Origin: Sideroxydans sp.
Lineage (GTDB): Bacteria; Pseudomonadota; Gammaproteobacteria; Burkholderiales; Gallionellaceae
NCBI GenBank assembly: GCA_030823965.1
Contig: JAVBYP010000176.1
Location: 1 to 7,632, forward strand
Direction of reading: 5' to 3'
Length of the DNA stretch: 7,632 nucleotides
Shown here: positions 1-5,853 of the stretch, one piece after another
How positions within the stretch are numbered: the first letter of the stretch is position 1
Layout of the letters: the number at the start of each line of letters is the position of its first letter
Notes under the pieces: model-generated
Databases searched by the model: none
What the model saw: the letters and a program-made list of their open reading frames with translations, nothing else
Told to the model about the DNA's origin: nothing
Position numbers and translations under genes: made by a program

Positions 1-340
1 TGTGGCGCGTCATGAAACGTTTGGCGAAATCTTTGGAAGATTCCAACTGCGCCGCCGCTTTGGTGGGGCCGAATATCTTCAAGCCTGCTGCGCGAAATGC
101 ATCCACCACACCTGCTGCCAGCGGTGCTTCGGGGCCGACGACGGTAAGTTCGATGTTCTCGCGCTGTACGAAAGCAATGAGGTCGGGGATGGCTGTGATG
201 GCGACGTTCTCCACTCCGTCTTCCAAGGCCGTGCCCGCATTACCGGGCGCGACGTACACCTTCTGTACCTTCACACCCTGCGCCAAACGCCAAGCCAATG
301 CATGCTCGCGACCGCCGTTACCGATGACTAGAATCTTCAT
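1..340 (-). CDS. purD: Phosphoribosylamine-glycine ligase (GAR synthetase), N-terminal part, cut by window start
   Basis: PurD joins glycine to 5-phosphoribosylamine using ATP, making glycinamide ribonucleotide, the second step of de novo purine synthesis in the cytoplasm. The 113 visible residues are the N-terminal domain. They begin MKILVIGNGGREHAL, with the family's GNGGREHA loop at 7-14, APGNAGTA at 31-38, VVGPEAPLAAG at 67-77 and FGPTKAAAQLE-SSK at 90-103, the start of the linker to the ATP-grasp domain. The ATG at 338-340 is preceded by AAGGA seven bases upstream, and the conserved motif starts at residue 4, so the start is secure. The gene lies 29 bases downstream of purH on the same strand and is probably co-transcribed with it. 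About three quarters of the protein (full family length about 420-430 residues) lies beyond the window. Nothing is broken in the visible part. Confidence 0.96.
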   Translation of the reverse strand, partial: MKILVIGNGGREHALAWRLAQGVKVQKVYVAPGNAGTALEDGVENVAITAIPDLIAFVQRENIELTVVGPEAPLAAGVVDAFRAAGLKIFGPTKAAAQLESSKDFAKRFMTRH

Positions 341-369
341 TGCAATCCTTTATTCCAAGCGCAGTAGGC

Positions 370-1932
370 TTAATGGCGGAAGTGACGGAAGCCTGTGAAC
401 ACCATCGCCAAGCCATGTTCGTCAGCTGCTGCGATGACTTCTTCATCACGCATCGAACCGCCGGGTTGGATGACTGCTTTAGCACCCGCTGCTGCCAGCA
501 CGTCGATACCGTCACGGAACGGGAAGAAGGCATCCGACGAAACGACGGAATCCACCAAGCTCAGCCCTGCGTGCTGCGCCTTGATGCTGGCGATCTTTGT
601 GCTGTCCACACGGCTCATCTGACCTGCGCCTACTCCCAATGTCTGTCCGCCTTTGCAGAAGACGATGGCATTGGATTTCACGTATTTCGCCACTCGCCAC
701 GCGAACAGCAGGTCGGTGAGTTGCTGTTGGGTCGGTTGTACTTTGCTCACGACTTTGAGCTGAGAAAGTTGCACGTTCAACATGTCGGGCGATTGCACCA
801 GCAAGCCGCCGCTCACGCGCTTCACATCATATTGATTGAACGCGTTGGACAGCGGAACGGTGAGTACGCGCACGTTCTGTTTTGCGCCGGTCACTTTCAA
901 TGCAGCCTCGGTCGCACTTGGGGCGATGATGACTTCAACGAACTGGTTGGCGGTGATCTGCGCGGCAGTCGCTTCATCCAACTCGCGATTGAAGGCGATG
1001 ATGCCGCCGAATGCGGAGGTGGTATCAGTTGAGTAAGCCAACTTGTAAGCGTTCAACGCAGTGTCGGCGATGGCGACGCCGCAAGGGTTTGCATGCTTGA
1101 CGATGACGCACGCAGGTTGGTCGAAAGTCTTGACCAATTCCCATGCTGCATCGGAGTCGCCGATATTGTTATAAGAAAGTTCTTTTCCCTGCACTTGCGT
1201 GTAGTCGGAGATGCCACCTTTGACTGGGTTCAGGTCACGATAGAACGCAGCGTGCTGATGTGGGTTCTCGCCGTAGCGCATGTCTTGCACCTTGGCGAAG
1301 TTGAAGTTGATCTGCGCGGGGAACTCACTCTTCGTGCCGTCGCTATTGATGGCAGTCAGGTAGTTGCTGATCATGCTGTCGTAAGCGGCAGTGTGCGAGA
1401 ACGCTTTTTTAGCCAAGTCAAAACGGGTCGCATCGCTCACTGTGCCTTTGTTGGTCTGCATCTCGGCCAGCACATCCGAATAATCGGAAGGGTCGGTGAC
1501 GATGGCGACGTGCGCGTGGTTCTTGGCAGCGGAACGCACCATGGTCGGACCGCCGATGTCGATGTTCTCGATGGCGTCTTCCAGTGTGCAACCAGGTTTG
1601 GCGATGGTAGCCGCAAACGGGTACAGGTTCACCACGACGAGGTCGATGGTAGGGATGTCGTGTTTCTTCAACGTGGCGACATGCTCGGGCAGATCGCGAC
1701 GCGCCAAGATGCCTGCGTGCACTTTCGGTTGCAGCGTCTTTACACGGCCATCCAACATCTCGGGGAAGCCGGTGTAATCGGCGACTTCGGTGCAAGGCAC
1801 GCCGTTGTCGGCGAGCAGCTTGGCAGTACCTCCAGTGGAAAGGATCTTCACGCCGAGTGCGTTAAGACCTTTGGCGAATTCGAGGACGCCGGATTTATCG
1901 GAGACGCTGATGAGTGCTTGTGTGATGGCCAT
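370..1932 (-). CDS. purH: Bifunctional AICAR formyltransferase / IMP cyclohydrolase
   Basis: PurH catalyses the last two steps of IMP synthesis: formylation of AICAR by 10-formyltetrahydrofolate, then ring closure to IMP. The 520 residues match the usual bacterial length (E. coli about 529). The N-terminal MGS-like cyclohydrolase domain (about 1-200) carries ISVSDKSG (8-15), STGGT (32-36) and [16 protein letters not shown] (61-76), with the conserved Lys65. The transformylase domain has RYGENPHQ (219-226), the catalytic Lys279-His280 pair in [13 protein letters not shown] (306-310), and the family C-terminus from [11 protein letters not shown] to FTGFRHFRH. The ATG at 1930-1932 has AGGA about nine bases upstream and fits the family N-terminus. 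It lies 15 bases after fis and 29 before purD. The fis-purH-purD order is familiar from betaproteobacteria and suggests one transcript. No terminator-like hairpin is visible in either gap. Confidence 0.99.
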   Translation of the reverse strand: MAITQALISVSDKSGVLEFAKGLNALGVKILSTGGTAKLLADNGVPCTEVADYTGFPEMLDGRVKTLQPKVHAGILARRDLPEHVATLKKHDIPTIDLVVVNLYPFAATIAKPGCTLEDAIENIDIGGPTMVRSAAKNHAHVAIVTDPSDYSDVLAEMQTNKGTVSDATRFDLAKKAFSHTAAYDSMISNYLTAINSDGTKSEFPAQINFNFAKVQDMRYGENPHQHAAFYRDLNPVKGGISDYTQVQGKELSYNNIGDSDAAWELVKTFDQPACVIVKHANPCGVAIADTALNAYKLAYSTDTTSAFGGIIAFNRELDEATAAQITANQFVEVIIAPSATEAALKVTGAKQNVRVLTVPLSNAFNQYDVKRVSGGLLVQSPDMLNVQLSQLKVVSKVQPTQQQLTDLLFAWRVAKYVKSNAIVFCKGGQTLGVGAGQMSRVDSTKIASIKAQHAGLSLVDSVVSSDAFFPFRDGIDVLAAAGAKAVIQPGGSMRDEEVIAAADEHGLAMVFTGFRHFRH

Positions 1933-1947
1933 GATGTTTCCTGTGAG

Positions 1948-2199
1948 TTATTTGATCTTGTATTGCTGCATCTTCTTACGCAGCGTATTTCGGTTGATGC
2001 CGAGTAGTTCGGCGGTGCGAGTCTGATTGCCTTCAGCTTGCAGCAGCACGGTCTCGATGAGTGGCTTCTCAGCGCAGCACATCACCATGTCGTACACACC
2101 ACAAGATGGTTCTTCTCCATCAAGGTCTTTGAAATAGTCGTTCACCGCTTTGCGTACGTGCTTGGCGATGTCGTTCTCGTTAATGGGGCACTCACTCAT
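1948..2199 (-). CDS. fis: Fis-family nucleoid-associated DNA-binding protein
   Basis: Fis is a homodimeric DNA-bending protein that shapes the nucleoid and activates or represses many promoters, including those of stable RNA. The 83-residue product ends in the hallmark helix-turn-helix GNQTRTAELLGINRNTLRKKM (57-77), close to E. coli Fis [21 protein letters not shown]. The stretch PLIETVLLQAE (46-56) is the long helix before it. It is shorter than E. coli Fis (98 residues) at the N-terminus, where the mobile beta-hairpin arms used for Hin/Gin recombination would lie, so it probably lacks that activity. Four cysteines (4, 33, 41, 42) are odd, as E. coli Fis has none. The ATG at 2197-2199 follows a strong GAGGAAG. 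It sits directly upstream of purH. The upstream region is occupied by the palindromic element at 2219-2355, so any fis-specific promoter must lie in that element or in dusB. Confidence 0.93.
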   Translation of the reverse strand: MSECPINENDIAKHVRKAVNDYFKDLDGEEPSCGVYDMVMCCAEKPLIETVLLQAEGNQTRTAELLGINRNTLRKKMQQYKIK

Positions 2200-2218
2200 T
2201 TCACTTCCTCTGCTTAGT

Positions 2219-2355
2219 GCACTTCTGAAAATCCAAATCTCGTTGCAATACTGCGTTGCTCACAAAAAATAGCTCCTTACATATCCCATATATGCTGCGT
2301 CGCAATTTTTTGTTCGCGCCTTGTCTTGCTTAGATATTTGAATTTTCAGAAGCGC
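2219..2355. repeat. 137-bp imperfect palindrome with 20-bp inverted ends (MITE-like element)
   Basis: The ends, 2219-2238 and 2336-2355, are inverted copies matching at 18 of 20 positions (core CTTCTGAAAAT). A second inner pair, 2262-2273 (ACAAAAAATAGC) and 2302-2313 on the opposite strand, matches at 11 of 12. The centre is a small CATAT/ATATG palindrome around 2280-2294. The motif CTGCGTTGC at 2251 recurs as CTGCGTCGC at 2295. Transcribed, most of the element would fold into a long, interrupted hairpin. It has no coding capacity. Terminal inverted repeats, small size and intergenic position are typical of miniature inverted-repeat elements, but I see no convincing target-site duplication. 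The outer right end encodes the last residues of dusB. Whether it is repeated elsewhere in the genome cannot be told from this window. Confidence 0.6.
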
Positions 2356-3349
2356 CCTCAAAATATTGCAAATGCATTCCTCTGCTTTGCAATTCATCAA
2401 AAAAATCATTCACCGCACGCTGTTGTTCGTCGATGGTTTCCAGTTGGTTCATGCGGAAACGGAATGCCGCTGAGCCATGCAATCCTTTTGTGTACCAAGA
2501 GATGTGCTTGCGCGCGATGCGCAGTCCGGAAAGGTCGCCATAGAAATCGTACAAGTCGCTCACATGGGCCAACAACACTTGGCGTATCTCATTCACTTCT
2601 GGTGCGGCCAGATGTTCACCCGTGTTCAGGAAATGTTCGATCTCGCGGAACAGCCACGGACGGCCTTGCGCGGCACGACCGATCATCACCGCATCGACGC
2701 CGGTATGGTCGAGCACGTACTTTGCCTTTTCCGGTGTGGTGATGTCGCCATTTGCGATGATGGGGATGCGCACCGCGTCCTTCACGGCGCTGATGGTTTC
2801 ATACTCGGCATCGCCAGTGTAGGCACAAGCGCGTGTTCGTCCGTGGATGGCAAGCGCTTGGATGCCACTGGATTCGGCGATGCGTGCGATGTTCACTGCG
2901 TTGCGGTTCTGCTTGTCCCAGCCGGTGCGGATCTTCAAGGTGACAGGCACGTCCACTGCACCGACCACTTCTTCCAATATCTCTGCCACCAGCTTCTCGT
3001 TCTGCATCAGTGCGGAACCCGCCATCACATTGCAGATCTTCTTGGCGGGACAGCCCATGTTGATATCGATGATCTGTGCACCGTTGTCCACGTTGTAGCG
3101 TGCGGCCTGCGCCAACATCTTGGGATCGGCGCCGACGATCTGCACGGAGATGGGATCGACCTCGCCTTCGTGATTGGCGCGACGCTTGGTCTTCTCTGAA
3201 CCATAGAGCAAGGAATTGGAAGCGACCATCTCGGACACAGCCATGCCTGCGCCCATACGCTTGCACAACATGCGGAAAGGCCTATCGGTCACGCCCGCCA
3301 TGGGTGCGACGATGAGGTTGTTTTTCAGCTTGTATTTACCGATCTGCAT
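2330..3349 (-). CDS. dusB: tRNA dihydrouridine synthase B
   Basis: DusB is an FMN- and NADPH-dependent enzyme that reduces uridine to dihydrouridine at position 17 of tRNA (known for E. coli DusB). From the ATG at 3347-3349 the product has 339 residues (E. coli 321). The TIM-barrel flavin domain shows APMAGVTDRPFR (15-26), MGCPAKK (98-104) with the general-acid Cys100, LKIRTGW (138-144), HGRTR (169-173), ANGDI (199-203) and MIGRAAQGRPW (222-232). The helical tRNA-binding domain follows, with RKHISWYTKG (280-289). A TTG five codons upstream (3362-3364) keeps the frame open. I reject it because E. coli DusB starts MRIGQYQL, matching MQIGKYKL here. The dusB-fis pairing is conserved in proteobacteria. 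The last seven residues (ASENSNI) and the stop lie inside the palindromic element at 2219-2355, so the native C-terminus may have been replaced. Confidence 0.96.
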   Translation of the reverse strand: MQIGKYKLKNNLIVAPMAGVTDRPFRMLCKRMGAGMAVSEMVASNSLLYGSEKTKRRANHEGEVDPISVQIVGADPKMLAQAARYNVDNGAQIIDINMGCPAKKICNVMAGSALMQNEKLVAEILEEVVGAVDVPVTLKIRTGWDKQNRNAVNIARIAESSGIQALAIHGRTRACAYTGDAEYETISAVKDAVRIPIIANGDITTPEKAKYVLDHTGVDAVMIGRAAQGRPWLFREIEHFLNTGEHLAAPEVNEIRQVLLAHVSDLYDFYGDLSGLRIARKHISWYTKGLHGSAAFRFRMNQLETIDEQQRAVNDFFDELQSRGMHLQYFEGASENSNI

Positions 3350-3438
3350 GAGAGGCTTTTCCAAAAGGGCGCTGATTATAATTTAATCAACTGCCCCATG
3401 CTATGATTGCTCGCAGAATTATTCCCTAGGGATTCGAC
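3350..3438. promoter_or_regulatory. Divergent promoter region between dusB and the flavin monooxygenase gene
   Basis: These 89 bases are the only space between two diverging transcription units, so both promoters are expected here. For the minus strand (dusB) a perfect TATAAT lies at 3375-3380. It would start RNA near 3368, about 19 bases before the dusB ATG, but I find no good -35 at 16-18 bases. For the plus strand TATGAT at 3402-3407 would start RNA near 3414, about 25 bases before the monooxygenase ATG, again with a poor -35. The minus-strand TATAAT lies in a short AT-rich inverted repeat (3374-3388, arms GATTA/TAATC). The plus-strand ribosome site is probably AGGGA at 3428-3432. Poor -35 elements suggest activator help or wrong hexamer choice, so the exact sites are tentative. 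Confidence 0.4.
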
Positions 3439-4593
3439 ATGGAATTCGACATCGTTATTGTGGGCGGCGGCATCGTTGGGGCAGCGCTGGCCGCTTCTCT
3501 TAAGAACAGCGACCTGAGTATCGCCCTGATAGAGGGGCAGAATCTGCCCAGCCTAGAGACTGAGTGGGATAGTCGGATCTATGCCTTCACCCCCGGCAAT
3601 GTGGATTTCCTAAAGACCTGCGGCGCTTGGGAGCATCTGGATACATCACGTATACAACAGATCGAAGAGATGCGCGTCTTCGGTGACACCGGCTCCAAAC
3701 TGAACTTCAGCGCCTACCAACTGGGCGCACCTGAATTGGCCTTCATCATGGAAAGTCGTTTGATCCAGCATGCACTGTGGAAGACGATAGAAGGACAAAG
3801 GAATCTGACTCTATTCCAACCTACTCAATGTGCAGAGCTTGGTTGGCAGGAAGCAGGCGCTCACTTGAAACTCAAAGATGGGCGCGAGATCAAGGCCAAA
3901 CTCATCGTCGGTGCAGATGGTCGCGACTCTTGGGTACGCCAACAAGCGGGCATGCCGGAAGTCCCTACTCCCTATCACCAGCACGGCGTGGTCGCCAACT
4001 TCAACACGAGCAAGACACACCGAGGCATCGCACATCAGTGGTTCACCGAAGACGGCATCCTTGCCTTGCTGCCGTTACCGGGCAAACGCGTCTCCATCGT
4101 ATGGTCGGTCAGCCCCGAGAAATCCGCAGAGCTGTTGGCACTCACTCACGCGGAGTTGAGTGCACGCGTGGCCGAGGCATCGCAACACCTCTTGGGAGAT
4201 TTGGAAGTCATCACCCCGCCTGCTTCGTTCTCGTTGCGCGTGCTGAATCTGGCACACCTCACCAAACCGCGCCTAGCGCTCATTGGCGATGCCGCGCACA
4301 ACATCCATCCGCTGTCTGGGCATGGCGTGAATCTGGGGTTGCATGATGCACACGATCTGGCCGAAGTGCTGATGCAACGCGGTGCATTAGATTGCGGAGA
4401 CCTCGGTTTGTTGCGTCGTTACGAGCGTGCGCGCAAAGCCGACATCCTCTCCATGCAACTCACCACCGATGCGCTGAAGCACTTGTTCGTCAACAACAAC
4501 CCTATCCTGCGCACCTTGCGCAACATCGGGCTCACCGCTACCAACAAGATCGTGCCGCTGAAGAAGATGCTGGCACGTCACGCACTCAACTGA
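3439..4593 (+). CDS. UbiH/UbiF/COQ6-family FAD-dependent monooxygenase (ubiquinone ring hydroxylase)
   Basis: This family hydroxylates the aromatic ring of ubiquinone precursors at the inner face of the cytoplasmic membrane, using FAD, NAD(P)H and oxygen. The 384 residues match the family length. They show the Rossmann motif IVGGGIVGAALA (7-18, Gly9/11/14), the DG motif VGADGRDSWVR (157-167), which binds FAD and NAD(P)H, and the family signature LIGDAAHNIHPLSGHGVNLGL (281-301), where Asp284 contacts FAD ribityl and pyrophosphate. The signature reads SGHG where E. coli UbiH and UbiF have AGQG. Which ring position it acts on (C1, C5 or C6; UbiI, UbiH, UbiF or a broad-range enzyme) cannot be read from the sequence, so I give no symbol. 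The ATG at 3439 lies after AGGGA and fits the N-terminal beta strand. The DsbC-type gene follows after 20 bases, probably in one transcript. Confidence 0.93.
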   Translation: MEFDIVIVGGGIVGAALAASLKNSDLSIALIEGQNLPSLETEWDSRIYAFTPGNVDFLKTCGAWEHLDTSRIQQIEEMRVFGDTGSKLNFSAYQLGAPELAFIMESRLIQHALWKTIEGQRNLTLFQPTQCAELGWQEAGAHLKLKDGREIKAKLIVGADGRDSWVRQQAGMPEVPTPYHQHGVVANFNTSKTHRGIAHQWFTEDGILALLPLPGKRVSIVWSVSPEKSAELLALTHAELSARVAEASQHLLGDLEVITPPASFSLRVLNLAHLTKPRLALIGDAAHNIHPLSGHGVNLGLHDAHDLAEVLMQRGALDCGDLGLLRRYERARKADILSMQLTTDALKHLFVNNNPILRTLRNIGLTATNKIVPLKKMLARHALN

Positions 4594-4613
4594 TCTCTTA
4601 TTTAGGACACACC

Positions 4614-5321
4614 ATGTTTCGTTCACTTCTCGTATTGCTGCTCACCATTTCCTTCGCTCACGCTGCCGAAGCGGACAAGACCACCGAAGCCATCAAAGCC
4701 AATCTGCAAAAGAACTACGAACAACTCATCGGCCCCGTTTCTCAAGTGAACCGGACACCGATGGCGGGTTTGTACGAAGTGGTGACGGGCGACCACATCT
4801 TCTACACCGACAAGTCAGTTCAGTATCTGATCGACGGCAACATGTTCGATCTGAAGAGACGCAGCAACATCACCGAAGCGCGTTCACGCACCTTGTTCGC
4901 CGTCGATTTCAACAAGCTCCCGCTCGACCTCGCCATCAAGAAAGTGAAAGGCGACGGCAGTCGCAAGCTGGCTTATTTCTCCGACCCGAACTGCGGCTAT
5001 TGCAAAAAGTTGGAGCATGAATTGCAAAATGTGACGAACGTCACACTATATCTGTTCCTTTACCCGATCTTTGATGGTTCCGCCGAGAAGGTACAAGGCG
5101 TGTTGTGCAGTGCGGACAAGGTAAAAGCGTGGGATGACTTGATGCTGAATGGCGTCACCCCACCTGCTGGAAAATGCGATACCGGCACTACCAAGGTGCG
5201 CCAACTGGGTGCAAAGTTGAAAGTGAACGGCACCCCCGCACTGATCTTCGCCAACGGCATGATCAACCCTGGCTACATGCCAGCGGCACAATTGGAAGAG
5301 GCGCTGAATAAAAACAGGTGA
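4614..5321 (+). CDS. dsbC: DsbC/DsbG-type periplasmic thiol-disulfide protein (disulfide isomerase)
   Basis: DsbC-type proteins rearrange wrong disulfides in periplasmic proteins and are kept reduced by DsbD. The 235-residue product starts with a signal peptide: FRS, then a hydrophobic core LLVLLLTISF, then AHA-AE, with likely cleavage after Ala17. An N-terminal dimerisation domain (about 20-85, with GLYEVVTGDHIFYTDKS at 52-68) precedes the thioredoxin fold. The redox site is DPNCGYCKKLE with Cys127-Gly-Tyr-Cys130, the CGYC typical of DsbC (DsbG has CPYC). The cis-proline loop is GTPALIFANG (206-215). A second pair, Cys165 and Cys188, matches the structural disulfide of DsbC. The length fits the family (E. 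coli 236). The ATG at 4614 has AGGA ten bases upstream; an open frame extends back to 4392 but overlaps the monooxygenase and would hide the signal peptide. Its stop overlaps the 3' end of the convergent rnpB. Confidence 0.95.
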   Translation: MFRSLLVLLLTISFAHAAEADKTTEAIKANLQKNYEQLIGPVSQVNRTPMAGLYEVVTGDHIFYTDKSVQYLIDGNMFDLKRRSNITEARSRTLFAVDFNKLPLDLAIKKVKGDGSRKLAYFSDPNCGYCKKLEHELQNVTNVTLYLFLYPIFDGSAEKVQGVLCSADKVKAWDDLMLNGVTPPAGKCDTGTTKVRQLGAKLKVNGTPALIFANGMINPGYMPAAQLEEALNKNR

Positions 5322-5328
5322 AGCTGGC
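5310..5328 (-). terminator. Possible rnpB transcription end: P1 3' strand followed by a T5 run
   Basis: Reading the rnpB strand, the 3' half of helix P1 (GCCAGCTTC, 5328-5320) is followed by ACCTG and then five T residues at 5314-5310. The P1 helix closed with the 5' end, plus the U run, could act as a terminator of unusual layout, or the U run may be a remnant of one with processing finishing the 3' end. No compact local GC hairpin precedes the Ts: only a 3-bp GGC/GCC pairing is available. The same bases, read on the other strand, are the last codons of dsbC. Confidence 0.25.
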
Positions 5329-5782
5329 CGATAAGCCGGGTTCTGTCGTGGACAGTCATTCCTCTAGGCGTTTCGTTACCTGACGCTCAAGCAACCTACC
5401 CGCAAGCGACGCGAGCCGCGCCATAGCTTGCCTATTTGGTCTTGCTCCAGATGGGGTTTACCCTGCCACGGATGTTGCCACCCGCGCGGTGAGCTCTTAC
5501 CTCGCCATTTCGCCCTTACCTGATCTGCTTGCGCAGCCATCGGCGGTATCATTTTGGCTCCGGCATAACCTTGGTGTCATGCCCTCAACGCCAAAAAGGG
5601 AACCATCAAGTGGCGGCTTGGCCTGACCCGAAGGTTAGCCTTCACCGAAACTCCACTCCGTTCCGTTTTCTGTGGCACTTTCCATCGCCTCACGGCGTCC
5701 GGTCGTTAACCGGCATCTCGCTCTATGGAGCCCGGACTTTCCTCTCCGCCCTTACGGACGCAGCGACTGTCTAGCCAGCTTC
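5316..5782 (-). ncRNA. rnpB: RNase P RNA, bacterial class A, with a large insertion
   Basis: This is the catalytic RNA of RNase P, which removes 5' leaders from tRNA precursors. Read on the minus strand it starts GAAGCTGGC at 5782 and closes with GCCAGCTTC at 5328-5320 (helix P1), then ACCT as in the E. coli RNA. Landmarks in order are GACAGTC (P2), a GTAA-capped P3, GAGGAAAGTCCGGGCTCC (conserved region I, P4), CCGG-TTAACGA-CCGG (P8), GCC-GTGA-GGC (P9), GTGCCACAGAAAA, then ACCGCCGATGG, a GCAA-capped P12, GGTAAACCCCATCTGGAGCAA (the L15 region that binds tRNA CCA), P16 GCAAGC/GCTTGC, and GACTGTCCACGACAGAACCC (P2/P4 3' strands). All core parts are present, so it is probably functional. The length, about 467 nt, exceeds the usual 350-380 because of the insertion at 5552-5665. 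It lies downstream of ppx and runs convergent to dsbC. Confidence 0.97.
5552..5665 (-). other. About 110-nt structured insertion within RNase P RNA (J11/12 segment)
   Basis: In class A RNAs the stretch GTGCCACAGAAA is normally followed within a few bases by ACCGCC. Here 110 bases lie between, flanked by AAAA on each side (5666-5669 and 5552-5555). Removing the block and one AAAA restores CACAGAAAATGATACCGCC, a normal-looking segment, and brings the RNA to about 350 nt. On the rnpB strand the block folds as four hairpins in a row: A 5665-5660/5651-5646 (6 bp), B 5643-5639/5634-5630 (5 bp, CTAA loop), C 5622-5618/5594-5590 (5 bp, with an inner 4-bp stem around 5614-5602) and D 5583-5576/5569-5562 (8 bp, 6-nt loop). 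Non-Watson-Crick pairs in A, C and D are G-U only on this strand. P12 itself is separately present, so this is not a lengthened P12. Its function is unknown. The boundaries are uncertain by up to four bases because of the AAAA repeat. Confidence 0.8.
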
Positions 5783-5789
5783 GTTGTGG

Positions 5790-5818
5790 AGTTTAGCATG
5801 CGGGGTAGGGAACGTCCG
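5790..5818 (-). promoter_or_regulatory. Candidate rnpB promoter
   Basis: On the minus strand TAAACT (5795-5790, 4 of 6 to TATAAT) ends seven bases before the expected 5' end of the RNA at 5782. A weak -35, CGGACG (5818-5813, matching TTGACA only at the central GAC), lies 17 bases farther upstream. The position is right for direct initiation at the mature 5' end, as in E. coli rnpB. The -35 overlaps one arm of the palindrome at 5814-5829. Confidence 0.4.
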
Positions 5819-5829
5819 GGAACCCGGAC
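5814..5829. repeat. GC-rich palindrome between ppx and rnpB
   Basis: GTCCGGG-AA-CCCGGAC is an inverted repeat with two perfect 7-bp arms, sitting 24 bases after the ppx stop. As RNA it would fold as a 6-bp GC stem with a 4-nt loop. On the minus strand it is preceded by AAACTAAA and followed by GTTCCC, so it is at best a weak terminator for ppx. On the plus strand it is followed by TTTAGTTT, so it could stop antisense transcription coming from the dsbC side. It overlaps the candidate rnpB -35 and could instead be a protein-binding site. Confidence 0.5.
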
Positions 5830-5853
5830 TTTAGTTTCGACATCACGCGTGCT

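Noticed and set aside
340..1032. A 230-codon plus-strand open frame opposite the 3' half of purH
   Set aside because: Shadow of purH; it has a Cys/His-rich composition typical of antisense frames and no family resemblance.
1093..2007. A 304-codon open frame on the plus strand opposite purH and the end of fis
   Set aside because: It is antisense to a clearly conserved purH. The product is rich in His, Val, Asp and Arg, as expected for a shadow frame, and shows no recognisable motif.
2200..2329. A confident fis promoter inside the dusB-fis gap
   Set aside because: Only partial -10/-35 matches with poor spacing were found, not enough for a feature.
2205..2370. Target-site duplication around the palindromic element
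   Set aside because: Flanks compared for different possible ends (TTAGT / CCTCA and nearby) show no convincing direct repeat, so insertion cannot be demonstrated this way.
2477..3199. A 240-codon plus-strand open frame opposite dusB
   Set aside because: Antisense shadow of dusB with no ribosome site or motif.
3350..3364. Upstream TTG start adding five residues to DusB
   Set aside because: The ATG at 3347-3349 aligns with the family N-terminus (MxIGxYxL), and the TTG has no Shine-Dalgarno.
4392..4613. N-terminal extension of the dsbC frame back to 4392
   Set aside because: It lies inside the monooxygenase gene in another frame and would bury the clear signal peptide that begins at 4614.
5556..5665. 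Reading the rnpB insertion as a tRNA, group I or group II intron
   Set aside because: It is too short for either intron class and lacks their core motifs. It has no acceptor/T-arm layout of a tRNA and no CCA end.
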